The notes under the pieces: model-generated
Databases searched by the model: none
What the model was told of the DNA's origin: nothing
What the model saw: only the letters and a program-made list of their open reading frames with translations
Shown here: positions 18,195 to 23,191 of the stretch, piece after piece
How positions within the stretch are numbered: position 1 is the first letter of the stretch
Layout: each line of letters starts with the position of its first letter
Position numbers and translations under genes: made by a program
Source of the DNA: Fischerella muscicola PCC 7414
Lineage (GTDB): Bacteria; Cyanobacteriota; Cyanobacteriia; Cyanobacteriales; Nostocaceae
Assembly: GCF_000317205.1 (NCBI RefSeq)
Contig: NZ_AJLK01000125.1
Location: 1-64,000 of the forward strand
Direction: 5' to 3'
Length of the DNA: 64,000 nucleotides

Positions 18195-18266
18195 TCCACC
18201 AGGGAGGTACTGCCCCTCCTGTATCTGTGTTATCAGCACAGCGCCTCACTTTTCGGCTTCTGGTGG
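18195..18266 (-). tRNA. trnI-GAU-like: tRNA-Ile(GAT)-like cloverleaf with aberrant D and T loops
   Basis: Last gene of the array. All four stems pair perfectly: acceptor CCACCAG/CTGGTGG, D stem GCC/GGC, anticodon stem CTGTG/CACAG, T stem GGAGG/CCTCC. The anticodon loop CTGATAA gives GAT. However, the T loop is GGCAGTA instead of TTCRANT, and the D loop GAAAAGTGA lacks the GG pair, so the normal elbow contacts cannot form. No CCA is encoded. It may be a tRNA-like RNA rather than a working tRNA. Confidence 0.55.
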
Positions 18267-18270
18267 AAGG

Positions 18271-18353
18271 CGGAAGATGGAAGAATCGAACTCCTGGGTG
18301 TTACCCCACCCCGGTTTTCAAGACCGGTTGCCGACCATTTAGCGGCATCTTCC
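18271..18353 (-). tRNA. trnS-UGA: tRNA-Ser(TGA)
   Basis: Acceptor GGAAGAT/ATCTTCC, anticodon stem CCGGT/ACCGG with loop CTTGAAA (TGA), long variable arm GGGTG...CACCC and discriminator G, as expected for serine. The T stem has one A-C mismatch. No encoded CCA. Confidence 0.85.
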
Positions 18354-18361
18354 ATGTAAGG

Positions 18362-18437
18362 GGTATCTGAGGAGGCTTGAACTCCCTAATGACTGGTTCC
18401 ACAAACCAGCGCCGCGACCACTTTGGCTTCAGACACC
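18362..18437 (-). tRNA. trnH-GUG: tRNA-His(GTG)
   Basis: Anticodon loop TTGTGGA (GTG) in a CTGGT/ACCAG stem. The extra 5' G (G-1) faces C73, the histidine identity feature. Acceptor GTGTCTG/CAGATAC contains one G-T pair. T loop TTCAAGC. Confidence 0.88.
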
Positions 18438-18442
18438 ATCAG

Positions 18443-18516
18443 TGGAATCAAGGGGATTTGAACCCCTAACCTCCTGCTTGCAAGGCAGGCGCTCTAGCCA
18501 ACTGAGCTATGACCCC
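18443..18516 (-). tRNA. trnA-UGC: tRNA-Ala(TGC)
   Basis: Anticodon loop CTTGCAA (TGC) in CCTGC/GCAGG. Acceptor GGGGTCA/TGATTCC contains the G3-U70 pair that defines alanine, with A73. T arm GGGG-TTCAAAT-CCCC is normal. Confidence 0.9.
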
Positions 18517-18524
18517 ATATTTGG

Positions 18525-18598
18525 TGGATACTGATCGGAATTGAACCGATATCGTTCTAACAGCCAGTTAGATGCTTTACCAATTAAGCTACAGACCC
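18525..18598 (-). tRNA. trnA-GGC: tRNA-Ala(GGC), bulged acceptor stem
   Basis: Anticodon loop CTGGCTG (GGC) in TCTAA/TTAGA; position 37 is T, not a purine. The acceptor 5' strand GGGTCTG pairs with CAG(T)ATCC only if one T is bulged; in that register G3-U70 and A73 are kept, consistent with alanine. CCA is encoded. T arm ATCGG-TTCAATT-CCGAT normal. Confidence 0.65.
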
Positions 18599-18601
18599 AT
18601 A

Positions 18602-18665
18602 GGCGGGAGTGGTAGGACTCGAACCTACAACTTTCGAGGTAGAAGCTCAACTACAGGACTACGCA
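18602..18665 (-). pseudogene. tRNA 3'-half remnant (Ser(CGA)-like)
   Basis: A normal T arm (GTAGG-TTCGAGT-CCTAC) and an acceptor 3' strand CTCCCGC are present, but no matching 5' acceptor strand or D arm. A CTCGAAA sequence resembles the anticodon loop of tRNA-Ser(CGA) without a proper stem. Best read as a decayed tRNA gene. Confidence 0.45.
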
Positions 18666-18759
18666 AGCGAGTGATGGGACTCGTTCGCGGAGCGTTCTCG
18701 AAGAGTACCCATGCGCTGAGACTGGCAGACTCAGATGCTAGCCATTACATCACACCCGC
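18666..18759 (-). tRNA. trnG-GCC: tRNA-Gly(GCC) with 22-nt insertion in the T loop
   Basis: Acceptor GCGGGTG/CACTCGC, anticodon loop CTGCCAG (GCC), T stem ATGGG/CCCAT. The T loop (18679-18707) is 29 nt instead of 7: it begins TA and ends CGAGT, with a palindromic insert containing TTCGAGAACGCTCCGCGAA. Without the insert it would be a 72-nt tRNA-Gly. The anticodon stem has one T-T mismatch. Confidence 0.7.
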
Positions 18760-18782
18760 ATTTAAGAACGTTAAGGGTTCAG

Positions 18783-18873
18783 AGCGATCAACGAGATTTG
18801 TAGCTTGCTTCCCGTAGGGTACTCGTGTCTCCTGGTTGGAAGCCAAGGGTGTTTACCACTACACCATGATCGC
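18783..18873 (-). tRNA. trnG-UCC: tRNA-Gly(TCC) with 19-nt insertion in the T loop
   Basis: Perfect acceptor GCGATCA/TGATCGC, D stem GTGT/ACAC with GG in the loop, anticodon loop CTTCCAA (TCC) in CTTGG/CCAGG, perfect T stem ACGAG/CTCGT. The T loop (18796-18821) is 26 nt: TA, then about 19 inserted bases, then CAAAT. Removing them leaves a standard tRNA-Gly. Confidence 0.75.
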
Positions 18874-18881
18874 GTTTTTAA

Positions 18882-18955
18882 AGCTGGTAACAGGAATTGA
18901 ACCTGCAACCTACTGATTACAAGTCAGTTGCTCTGCCATGTTGAGCTACACCAGC
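18882..18955 (-). tRNA. trnT-UGU: tRNA-Thr(TGT)
   Basis: Acceptor GCTGGTG/TACCAGC, anticodon loop CTTGTAA (TGT) in ACTGA/TCAGT, T arm GCAGG-TTCAATT-CCTGT. Canonical fold; discriminator T. Confidence 0.9.
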
Positions 18956-18961
18956 ATTTGG

Positions 18962-19036
18962 TAGCGGAGCCGGGATTTGAACCCGGTACGTGAAGGCTTA
19001 TGAGACCCCAGAGCGCACCATAGCTCCATCTGCGCG
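18962..19036 (-). tRNA. trnM-CAU: tRNA-Met(CAT), type uncertain
   Basis: Anticodon loop CTCATAA in GGGGT/GCCTT. Acceptor CGCGCAG/CTCCGCT has a C1-T72 mismatch (unpaired position 1-72 is an initiator feature) and one C-C mismatch, but the three G-C pairs of initiator anticodon stems are not all present. CCA is encoded. Initiator-derived, elongator or tRNA-Ile2 cannot be decided. Confidence 0.7.
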
Positions 19037-19038
19037 AG

Positions 19039-19112
19039 TACCCCTGACAGGAATCGAACCTGCAACAAACCCGGTTTAAGCGGGCTACGTCTGCCAATTG
19101 CGTCACAGGGGC
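19039..19112 (-). tRNA. trnL-UAA: tRNA-Leu(TAA), no long variable arm, no intron
   Basis: Leucine-type D arm (ATTGGCAGAC), anticodon loop CTTAAAC (TAA) in GCCCG/CGGGT, A73. The variable region is only 5 nt (TTGTT) instead of a long arm, and the group I intron typical of the cyanobacterial tRNA-Leu(TAA) is absent. Acceptor GCCCCTG/CAGGGGT. Confidence 0.75.
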
Positions 19113-19116
19113 AAGG

Positions 19117-19189
19117 TGGGCTGTGTAGGGATTGAACCTACGCACTTCTGCTTAAGAGGCAGCTGCTCTGCCAACTGAGCTAACAGCCC
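19117..19189 (-). tRNA. trnK-CUU: tRNA-Lys(CTT)
   Basis: Perfect acceptor GGGCTGT/ACAGCCC, anticodon loop CTCTTAA (CTT), T arm GTAGG-TTCAATC-CCTAC, A73. One mismatch at the end of the anticodon stem. Confidence 0.88.
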
Positions 19190-19193
19190 AAAG

Positions 19194-19266
19194 TGGGTCG
19201 CCAGAGACTCGAACTCTGATCACTCCGCTTAAAAGGCGGGAACTCTAGCCATTGAGCTAACGACCC
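19194..19266 (-). tRNA. trnK-UUU: tRNA-Lys(TTT)
   Basis: Acceptor GGGTCGT/GCGACCC, anticodon loop CTTTTAA (TTT), A73, T loop TTCGAGT. A C-A mismatch at the end of the anticodon stem mirrors that in the neighbouring tRNA-Lys(CTT), suggesting the two are duplicates. Confidence 0.88.
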
Positions 19267-19273
19267 AAGTTGG

Positions 19274-19348
19274 TACTCCCGACAGGATTTGAAAGAGTAA
19301 CAATTCCGTCTCTCAAAGGGAAGCGTTTACCAATTTCGCCACGGGAGT
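19274..19348 (-). tRNA. trnL-GAG: tRNA-Leu(GAG), broken T stem
   Basis: Perfect acceptor ACTCCCG/CGGGAGT, leucine-type D arm, anticodon loop TTGAGAG (GAG), A73 and encoded CCA. The T stem ACTCT/CCTGT keeps only two of five pairs, and the variable region is short. Probably decaying. Confidence 0.6.
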
Positions 19349-19353
19349 ATCAG

Positions 19354-19427
19354 TACCCTTGGTGGGAGTTGAACCCACAAAATCTGGTTTCTAAGACCAG
19401 CACGTTTGCCAGTTTCGTCACAAGGGC
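19354..19427 (-). tRNA. trnL-UAG: tRNA-Leu(TAG), no long variable arm
   Basis: Acceptor GCCCTTG/CAAGGGT, anticodon loop CTTAGAA (TAG) in a perfect CTGGT/ACCAG stem, T arm GTGGG-TTCAACT-CCCAC, A73. The variable region is 5 nt (ATTTT). Confidence 0.82.
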
Positions 19428-19433
19428 AAATGG

Positions 19434-19507
19434 TCGGAGTGGCAGGATTTGAACCTGCAACCTTCAGCTCCCAAAGCTGCCGCGCTACCAAGTTGCGCCA
19501 CACCCCG
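19434..19507 (-). tRNA. trnP-UGG: tRNA-Pro(TGG)
   Basis: Acceptor CGGGGTG/CACTCCG, anticodon loop TTTGGGA (TGG) in GCAGC/GCTG, T arm GCAGG-TTCAAAT-CCTGC, A73 and encoded CCA. Confidence 0.9.
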
Positions 19508-19511
19508 TTGG

Positions 19512-19586
19512 TACTCCCGATGGGATTTGAACCCATACACAGACTGTTTTTGAGACAGCCGCCTCTTCCAGTTGGGCTACAGGAGT
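19512..19586 (-). tRNA. trnL-CAA: tRNA-Leu(CAA), no long variable arm
   Basis: Acceptor ACTCCTG/CGGGAGT, anticodon loop CTCAAAA (CAA) in GCTGT/ACAGT, T arm ATGGG-TTCAAAT-CCCAT, A73 and encoded CCA. Its D arm is not clearly leucine-like, and its variable region is 6 nt. Confidence 0.78.
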
Positions 19587-19591
19587 ATAAG

Positions 19592-19665
19592 CTGGGAAGG
19601 AAGGAATCGAACCCTCAAACTTCGCATTCAAAGTGCGACGGCTTTGCCTGTTTGCCTACTTCCCA
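19592..19665 (-). tRNA. trnQ-UUG: tRNA-Gln(TTG)
   Basis: Perfect acceptor TGGGAAG/CTTCCCA starting with the weak T1-A72 pair usual for glutamine, anticodon loop CTTTGAA (TTG) in TCGCA/TGCGA, G73. Confidence 0.9.
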
Positions 19666-19676
19666 TTAAAATTTGG

Positions 19677-19750
19677 CTGTCGAGGTTGGAGTCGAACCAA
19701 CATCTCGGTGATTCAGAGACGAGCGCGACTTTCCAATCGTCCATCCTGCA
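19677..19750 (-). tRNA. trnQ-CUG-like: tRNA-Gln(CTG)-like, degenerate
   Basis: Good T arm (GTTGG-TTCGACT-CCAAC), D stem GAC/GTC, G73 and encoded CCA. The anticodon loop CTCTGAA reads CTG, but the flanking 5-nt stem strands do not pair; an alternative CTCG/CGAG stem gives a 12-nt loop. The acceptor keeps about four of seven pairs. Probably a pseudogene. Confidence 0.55.
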
Positions 19751-19758
19751 ATAAATGG

Positions 19759-19831
19759 CTGCCCCAGTAGGACTCGAACCTACAACCCCCGCGTTAACAG
19801 CGCGTAGCTCTGCCAATTGAGCTATGAGGCA
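19759..19831 (-). tRNA. trnN-GUU: tRNA-Asn(GTT)
   Basis: Acceptor TGCCTCA/TGGGGCA, anticodon loop CTGTTAA (GTT) in CGCG/CGCG, T arm GTAGG-TTCGAGT-CCTAC, G73 and encoded CCA. Confidence 0.9.
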
Positions 19832-19840
19832 ATGTGCCAG

Positions 19841-19918
19841 TCCCCCAGGTCGGAATCGAACCGACGACCTCTGATTTTTCAGACCAGCGCTCTCTACCAA
19901 AACTGAGCTACCAGGGGA
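19841..19918 (-). tRNA. trnF-GAA: tRNA-Phe(GAA)
   Basis: Anticodon loop CTGAAAA (GAA) in CTGGT/ATCAG, T arm GTCGG-TTCGATT-CCGAC, A73. Acceptor TCCCCTG/CTGGGGG has one T-T mismatch. The D loop is slightly enlarged. Confidence 0.82.
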
Positions 19919-19923
19919 TAAGG

Positions 19924-19995
19924 CGGAGAGAGAGGGAGTTGAACCCACGATGATTGATTTTGCAGATCAACGCCTTCCCACTTGGCTACTCGGAC
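19924..19995 (-). tRNA. trnC-GCA: tRNA-Cys(GCA), acceptor stem decayed
   Basis: Anticodon loop CTGCAAA (GCA) in TTGAT/ATCAA, D arm GCC/GGC with GG. The 5' acceptor strand GTCCGAG barely pairs with the 3' strand TCTCTCC, and the T stem has one mismatch. Probably not functional. Confidence 0.6.
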
Positions 19996-20003
19996 ATTGT
20001 TGG

Positions 20004-20077
20004 AAGCCTTGACGGGAGTTGCACCCGCTTCTCCTTGACTGAGAATCAAAGCGACTTATCTGCTCGTCCACAAGGCT
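20004..20077 (-). tRNA. trnE-CUC: tRNA-Glu(CTC) with altered D and T loops
   Basis: Perfect acceptor AGCCTTG/CAAGGCT, anticodon loop TTCTCAG (CTC) in TTTGA/TCAAG, encoded CCA. The T loop is TGCAACT (TGC instead of TTC) and the D loop GAGCAGATAA lacks the GG pair, so the elbow contact appears lost on both sides. Confidence 0.7.
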
Positions 20078-20080
20078 ACA

Positions 20081-20155
20081 CGGGGATGACGAGACTTGAA
20101 CTCGCGGCTTCCTGTTCGACAGACAGGCACTCTTAACCAACTGAGTTACACCCCC
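20081..20155 (-). tRNA. trnD-GUC: tRNA-Asp(GTC), first gene of the array
   Basis: Acceptor GGGGGTG/CATCCCC, anticodon loop CTGTCGA (GTC) in CCTGT/ACAGG, T arm GCGAG-TTCAAGT-CTCGT, G73. It is promoter-proximal: the promoter at 20243-20271 lies about 80 bp upstream. Confidence 0.9.
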
Positions 20156-20242
20156 ACGTTGAATGGCAATTATTTAGTTTTCATGGTTCTGATAGTGTTT
20201 GCTCTCTGCCTTTTTGAGAGGCTTGATTGCTTCACTACATTT

Positions 20243-20271
20243 ATACTACATTTATGCTACAAAAGTGTCAA
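20243..20271 (-). promoter_or_regulatory. Strong sigma-70 promoter of the tRNA array
   Basis: On the minus strand: TTGACA (20271-20266), 17 bp, TAGTAT (20248-20243). A perfect -35 and a good -10. No other minus-strand promoter of this quality is seen before 18195, so the array is probably one transcript. An imperfect CTACATTTA direct repeat overlaps the spacer. Confidence 0.75.
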
Positions 20272-20356
20272 GGGCATACTACAAACTTTTTTTAGAGGTG
20301 AGAGGGCAAGGGTTACTTAATAGCTGTATTGCCCTCTGTGATTGAGTTTGAGTAAA

Positions 20357-20893
20357 TTACTCAGCTTCAGTCAGGCGTTGTGAGTTCCAGAACTGTTCGG
20401 CAAATGCTACTGCTGGGTGAATTGGGGCTTTGGGCTTGGTTTTTAGTACCATTCCAGCTTCATGTGGCAAGCGATCGCTCTTTGTAGAGTTACACCGTTC
20501 ACACGCTGTTACAACGTTGTCCCAGGTGTGCTGTCCACCTTTGGAACGGGGAATTACATGGTCAAGCGTTAAATGCTTGGTGCTACCGCAGTATTGGCAG
20601 GTGTGGTTGTCTCGCCTCAACACTTCACGACGGTTGACAGGAGGTACTTTCCAATGCCGTTCGGGATTGCCAACAGTCAAGCGGATATGTTCTGGCACTT
20701 GTAGTACAACACTGGGTGAACGCACTTCCCACTGCTTTGTAGTACCAAAATTCAACAATTCTGCTTGACCTGTAACTAATAGCACGATTGCGCGTTTAAT
20801 GTTGATGCGTGCTAGTGGTAAGTAGTTCTTAGAGAAGACTACAACTGAATTTTGTAGTATTTGGGATTGCTGAAAAGGTGGTTGAGCTTCCAT
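20357..20893 (-). CDS. HNH endonuclease
   Basis: A 178-residue protein. Residues 99-140 form a zinc-supported HNH domain: CQYC (99-102), LDH (110-112), a Asn-containing WDNVV and CERC (131-134). The N-terminal 90 residues contain a conserved cyanobacterial part (VVVFSKNYLPLARINIKRAI). This is a single-strand or double-strand nuclease family member widely present in cyanobacteria and not by itself evidence of an intron or phage. It lies 86 bp upstream of the tRNA array promoter on the same strand. A TAGGAG ribosome-binding site precedes the ATG. Confidence 0.9.
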   Translation of the reverse strand: MEAQPPFQQSQILQNSVVVFSKNYLPLARINIKRAIVLLVTGQAELLNFGTTKQWEVRSPSVVLQVPEHIRLTVGNPERHWKVPPVNRREVLRRDNHTCQYCGSTKHLTLDHVIPRSKGGQHTWDNVVTACERCNSTKSDRLPHEAGMVLKTKPKAPIHPAVAFAEQFWNSQRLTEAE

Positions 20894-20909
20894 CAGTTAA
20901 TTCACTCCT

Positions 20910-20949
20910 AAAAAAATAACCCCCGCCTCTGAGATTCAGGAGCGGGGGT
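20910..20949 (-). terminator. Strong intrinsic terminator after the 72-aa gene
   Basis: On the minus strand ACCCCCGC, 15-nt loop, GCGGGGGT, then TATTTTTTT. It lies 23 bp after the stop at 20972 and insulates the HNH gene from upstream transcription. Confidence 0.85.
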
Positions 20950-20971
20950 CAGGTCGTTGATACTTTTTGCC

Positions 20972-21190
20972 CTATATCGGTGCTATGAGACATTTGCACC
21001 TCCCGCTTTGGATAAGTTGATCTGGATTCAGCCAACAAGCTAACGCTCTCTCTACATCTGTGTTGATAGATTTACCGCCCAATAACCGATACATTCCCTC
21101 AAACGCAAATAGCGCGATTACTCTGCCTAAACCCTTGTTGGGTCGGCAATGCACCGCGCTACTAATGGTTGAGGAGAATCTTCTGGTCAT
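20972..21190 (-). CDS. Small conserved-looking hypothetical protein
   Basis: A 72-residue basic protein with two cysteines near the C-terminus (RCKCLIAPI) and an N-terminal TRRFSSTIS. No domain recognised. Support for a real gene: ATG start, native-like codon use and a strong terminator directly after the stop. An AT-rich upstream region (about 21191-21240) could hold its promoter. Function unknown. Confidence 0.55.
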   Translation of the reverse strand: MTRRFSSTISSAVHCRPNKGLGRVIALFAFEGMYRLLGGKSINTDVERALACWLNPDQLIQSGRCKCLIAPI

Positions 21191-21600
21191 GGAATTTTTG
21201 TAGTATTTGTAATTAAGACTAATTTCAATAATACAGTTGTAGTATGCGTTTGTCTACTGCACAGTTCTCTTGGAAAGCCTAACGAGCAGTCTGCTTCTGG
21301 TAACGAGCGATGGCGCAAAGCACCCGCCGGAGGCGATCGCACTCCGTGCAGTACCGAAGGCGAAGTTCCACAGGTTGGGACACTGGAGGCGATGAGCTAC
21401 GCTCCACCGTAGGTGAGCGCTTGCGTCATATATATTCTTAGAGGAAATGGTGTATGGTGTAAAGATGCGATGGCAGGATGTGCAGTGGTATGGGCGATGG
21501 CGTAACCGCCCACCGGATCGCCAGTTGCTAAGGCCAGTATTTCATCAGTTCAAACGAAAAACCCTCAGTGGGTAGCCGAGGGTAGATAACAAATTTATGA
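21191..21600. other. Gene-free stretch with repeat elements
   Basis: Contains copy 2 of the 41-bp repeat, several GCGATCG / GCGATGG motifs and short inverted sequences. No gene seen. Confidence 0.6.
21382..21422. repeat. 41-bp dispersed repeat, copy 2
   Basis: Same orientation as copy 1 at 16163-16203, 40 of 41 bases identical. Confidence 0.9.
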
Positions 21601-22203
21601 CTATGTTGATTTTTTAACTAATTTCTGCATATTTGTTAGCAGTGAACTTGCACCTATTACCCCTAATCCCAGCAAACTAACTACAGAAGTGTATTCAGGT
21701 ATAGGTTTTGTAACGCTCTCCACACTGACGTTTGGATCTAACGCATCACCTGAGTTGAATACATAATCAAATGCTCCTTTGTCCTTGAGTGCGGTTCCGC
21801 GTAAAAAAAGCGCACTCCAACGGGCAATGGTTTCAATTGCCACATCTTGCTCTAGCGTTGGTCTGTTCGGCTCACGTATGAGATTATCTTCATTGGTAAT
21901 GCCATAGTGGTTAGCACCCGGAATGGTGATAAACGCCTTGGGAGGGTCTTGAATGCCTGCGTATGTTTCTTGAGCATTAGCGGGATTTGCAACACCATCT
22001 CGATTACCCTGCACTAGAGCAATGGGTATGTCATCGTTGTCAATAATCGGAAGCCCTCCACTACTTTGGCCGATCCGGAAGTTAGTACCATAAAACACCC
22101 CAGCCTTCAATTCATCAGGTCGATTAAAATCTTCCGTACATAAAACGGCAAAACAGTTACCCTGAATCGCAGCAATTCCTACTGCTCTATTCTTTGGAAA
22201 TCC
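21601..22203 (-). pseudogene. 5'-truncated alpha/beta hydrolase with PEP-CTERM-like tail
   Basis: The frame is open from a stop at 22204-22206 down to 21601 but has no credible start; the first residues FPKNRAVGIAAIQGNCFAV already sit inside a domain. The visible part is the C-terminal half of an alpha/beta hydrolase (PIALVQGNRDGVANP, then FITIPGANHYGITNED with the catalytic-type His). It ends with a sorting-like signal: PIPEYTSVVSLLGLGVIGASSLL then a basic tail, close to the PEP-CTERM pattern. The N-terminal half carrying the nucleophile Ser is missing, so this is a broken gene. A TTG at 22110 could start a 169-residue fragment. Confidence 0.7.
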
Positions 22204-22501
22204 CTATTTTCAGTTACCAATTATCAATTATGAGGGTATAGGGGATAGGAGATAGAGAAATAAGTAACATTACAAAATTAATTACACATTCTTCAAGCTG
22301 TTCCCTGTTTCCTGATACTGAATAATTGCTCAAAGTCCTCTAAGTATTTTTTCCTGGTCAAGATGACTATTTTCTGCAAACATAAATAATATCTAGGAAA
22401 CGTCTGAGATTGTTTGTGAAAACTTTCTTAGAGGTCTTACCTATATGCTTCATACTTGCTGCGGTTAATTTAAAATCTCAAATCCCAAGTCTAAAATCGC
22501 A

Positions 22502-22849
22502 ATGAAAGGTCAAGCCATCACCCAAATTAGTGTAGAAGAACTCGCTCAACGTTTGTCCAAAGGTGAGCCTCATCTTCAGCTTGTGGACGTGCGTGAACCA
22601 CAAGAAGTCGCGATCGCTCACATTGAGGGTTTTGTCAACTTGCCTCTGAGTGAATTTGTTGAATGGGGAAATGACATCCACACGCGCCTAGATCCCAATG
22701 CTGAAACCTTGGTACTTTGTCATCATGGTATTCGTTCTGCTCAGATGTGTCAGTGGCTGGTTAACCGAGGATTTACGAATGTGAAAAATATTTCTGGTGG
22801 TATTGATGCCTACTCAATGTTAGTTGACCCTTCAATTCCTATGTATTAA
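22502..22849 (+). CDS. Rhodanese-like domain protein
   Basis: A single-domain rhodanese of 115 residues. VDVREPQEVAIAHIEGFVNLPL is the CH2-type N-terminal signature. The active-site loop CHHGIRS has its catalytic Cys at residue 73. It would carry sulfur as a persulfide in thiol transfer or sulfur trafficking. The closing segment GGIDAYSMLVDPSIPMY is typical of the cyanobacterial form. Stands alone, 340 bp before hrcA. Confidence 0.93.
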   Translation: MKGQAITQISVEELAQRLSKGEPHLQLVDVREPQEVAIAHIEGFVNLPLSEFVEWGNDIHTRLDPNAETLVLCHHGIRSAQMCQWLVNRGFTNVKNISGGIDAYSMLVDPSIPMY

Positions 22850-23191
22850 CCGTAAATGGCGATTCTCAGTCTTTTTTGCTATTCTGAACTCAAGAGTGAA
22901 TAATTTTCTGTTAGTAATTACCAATACATTTGAGCTACCAATTTGCGTAAATCTAAGTAAGTATTATTGAGATTCAGAAGGATTTTGCAGTGAGCAATTT
23001 TTCACATGTATATCAAAGTTTTCTTAAATATACTTTTGTGAGAAGTAAAAAGTAGATTTGTTGTAACGTATTTTTAGATACTTCAATTATTTACTATTTT
23101 GCTTAACTAAATATTAATACTTTTTGCTTCTCATCTTAATAAATTTTTGTTTTTAAAACTAATTAAAATTTTGCTTTGGTAAACATTAGCT
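22850..23191. other. AT-rich intergenic region upstream of hrcA
   Basis: No gene, and no CIRCE element, so no sign that hrcA represses itself. AT-rich sequence may hold the hrcA promoter, but no clear -35/-10 pair was identified. Confidence 0.5.

Noticed and set aside
18572-20320. Many short open frames of 60-106 residues on both strands
   Set aside because: All overlap folded tRNA genes of the array; they carry no protein features.
20357-20893. HNH gene as a homing endonuclease of a tRNA intron
   Set aside because: No intron is seen in any tRNA of the array and this HNH family is widespread in cyanobacteria outside introns.
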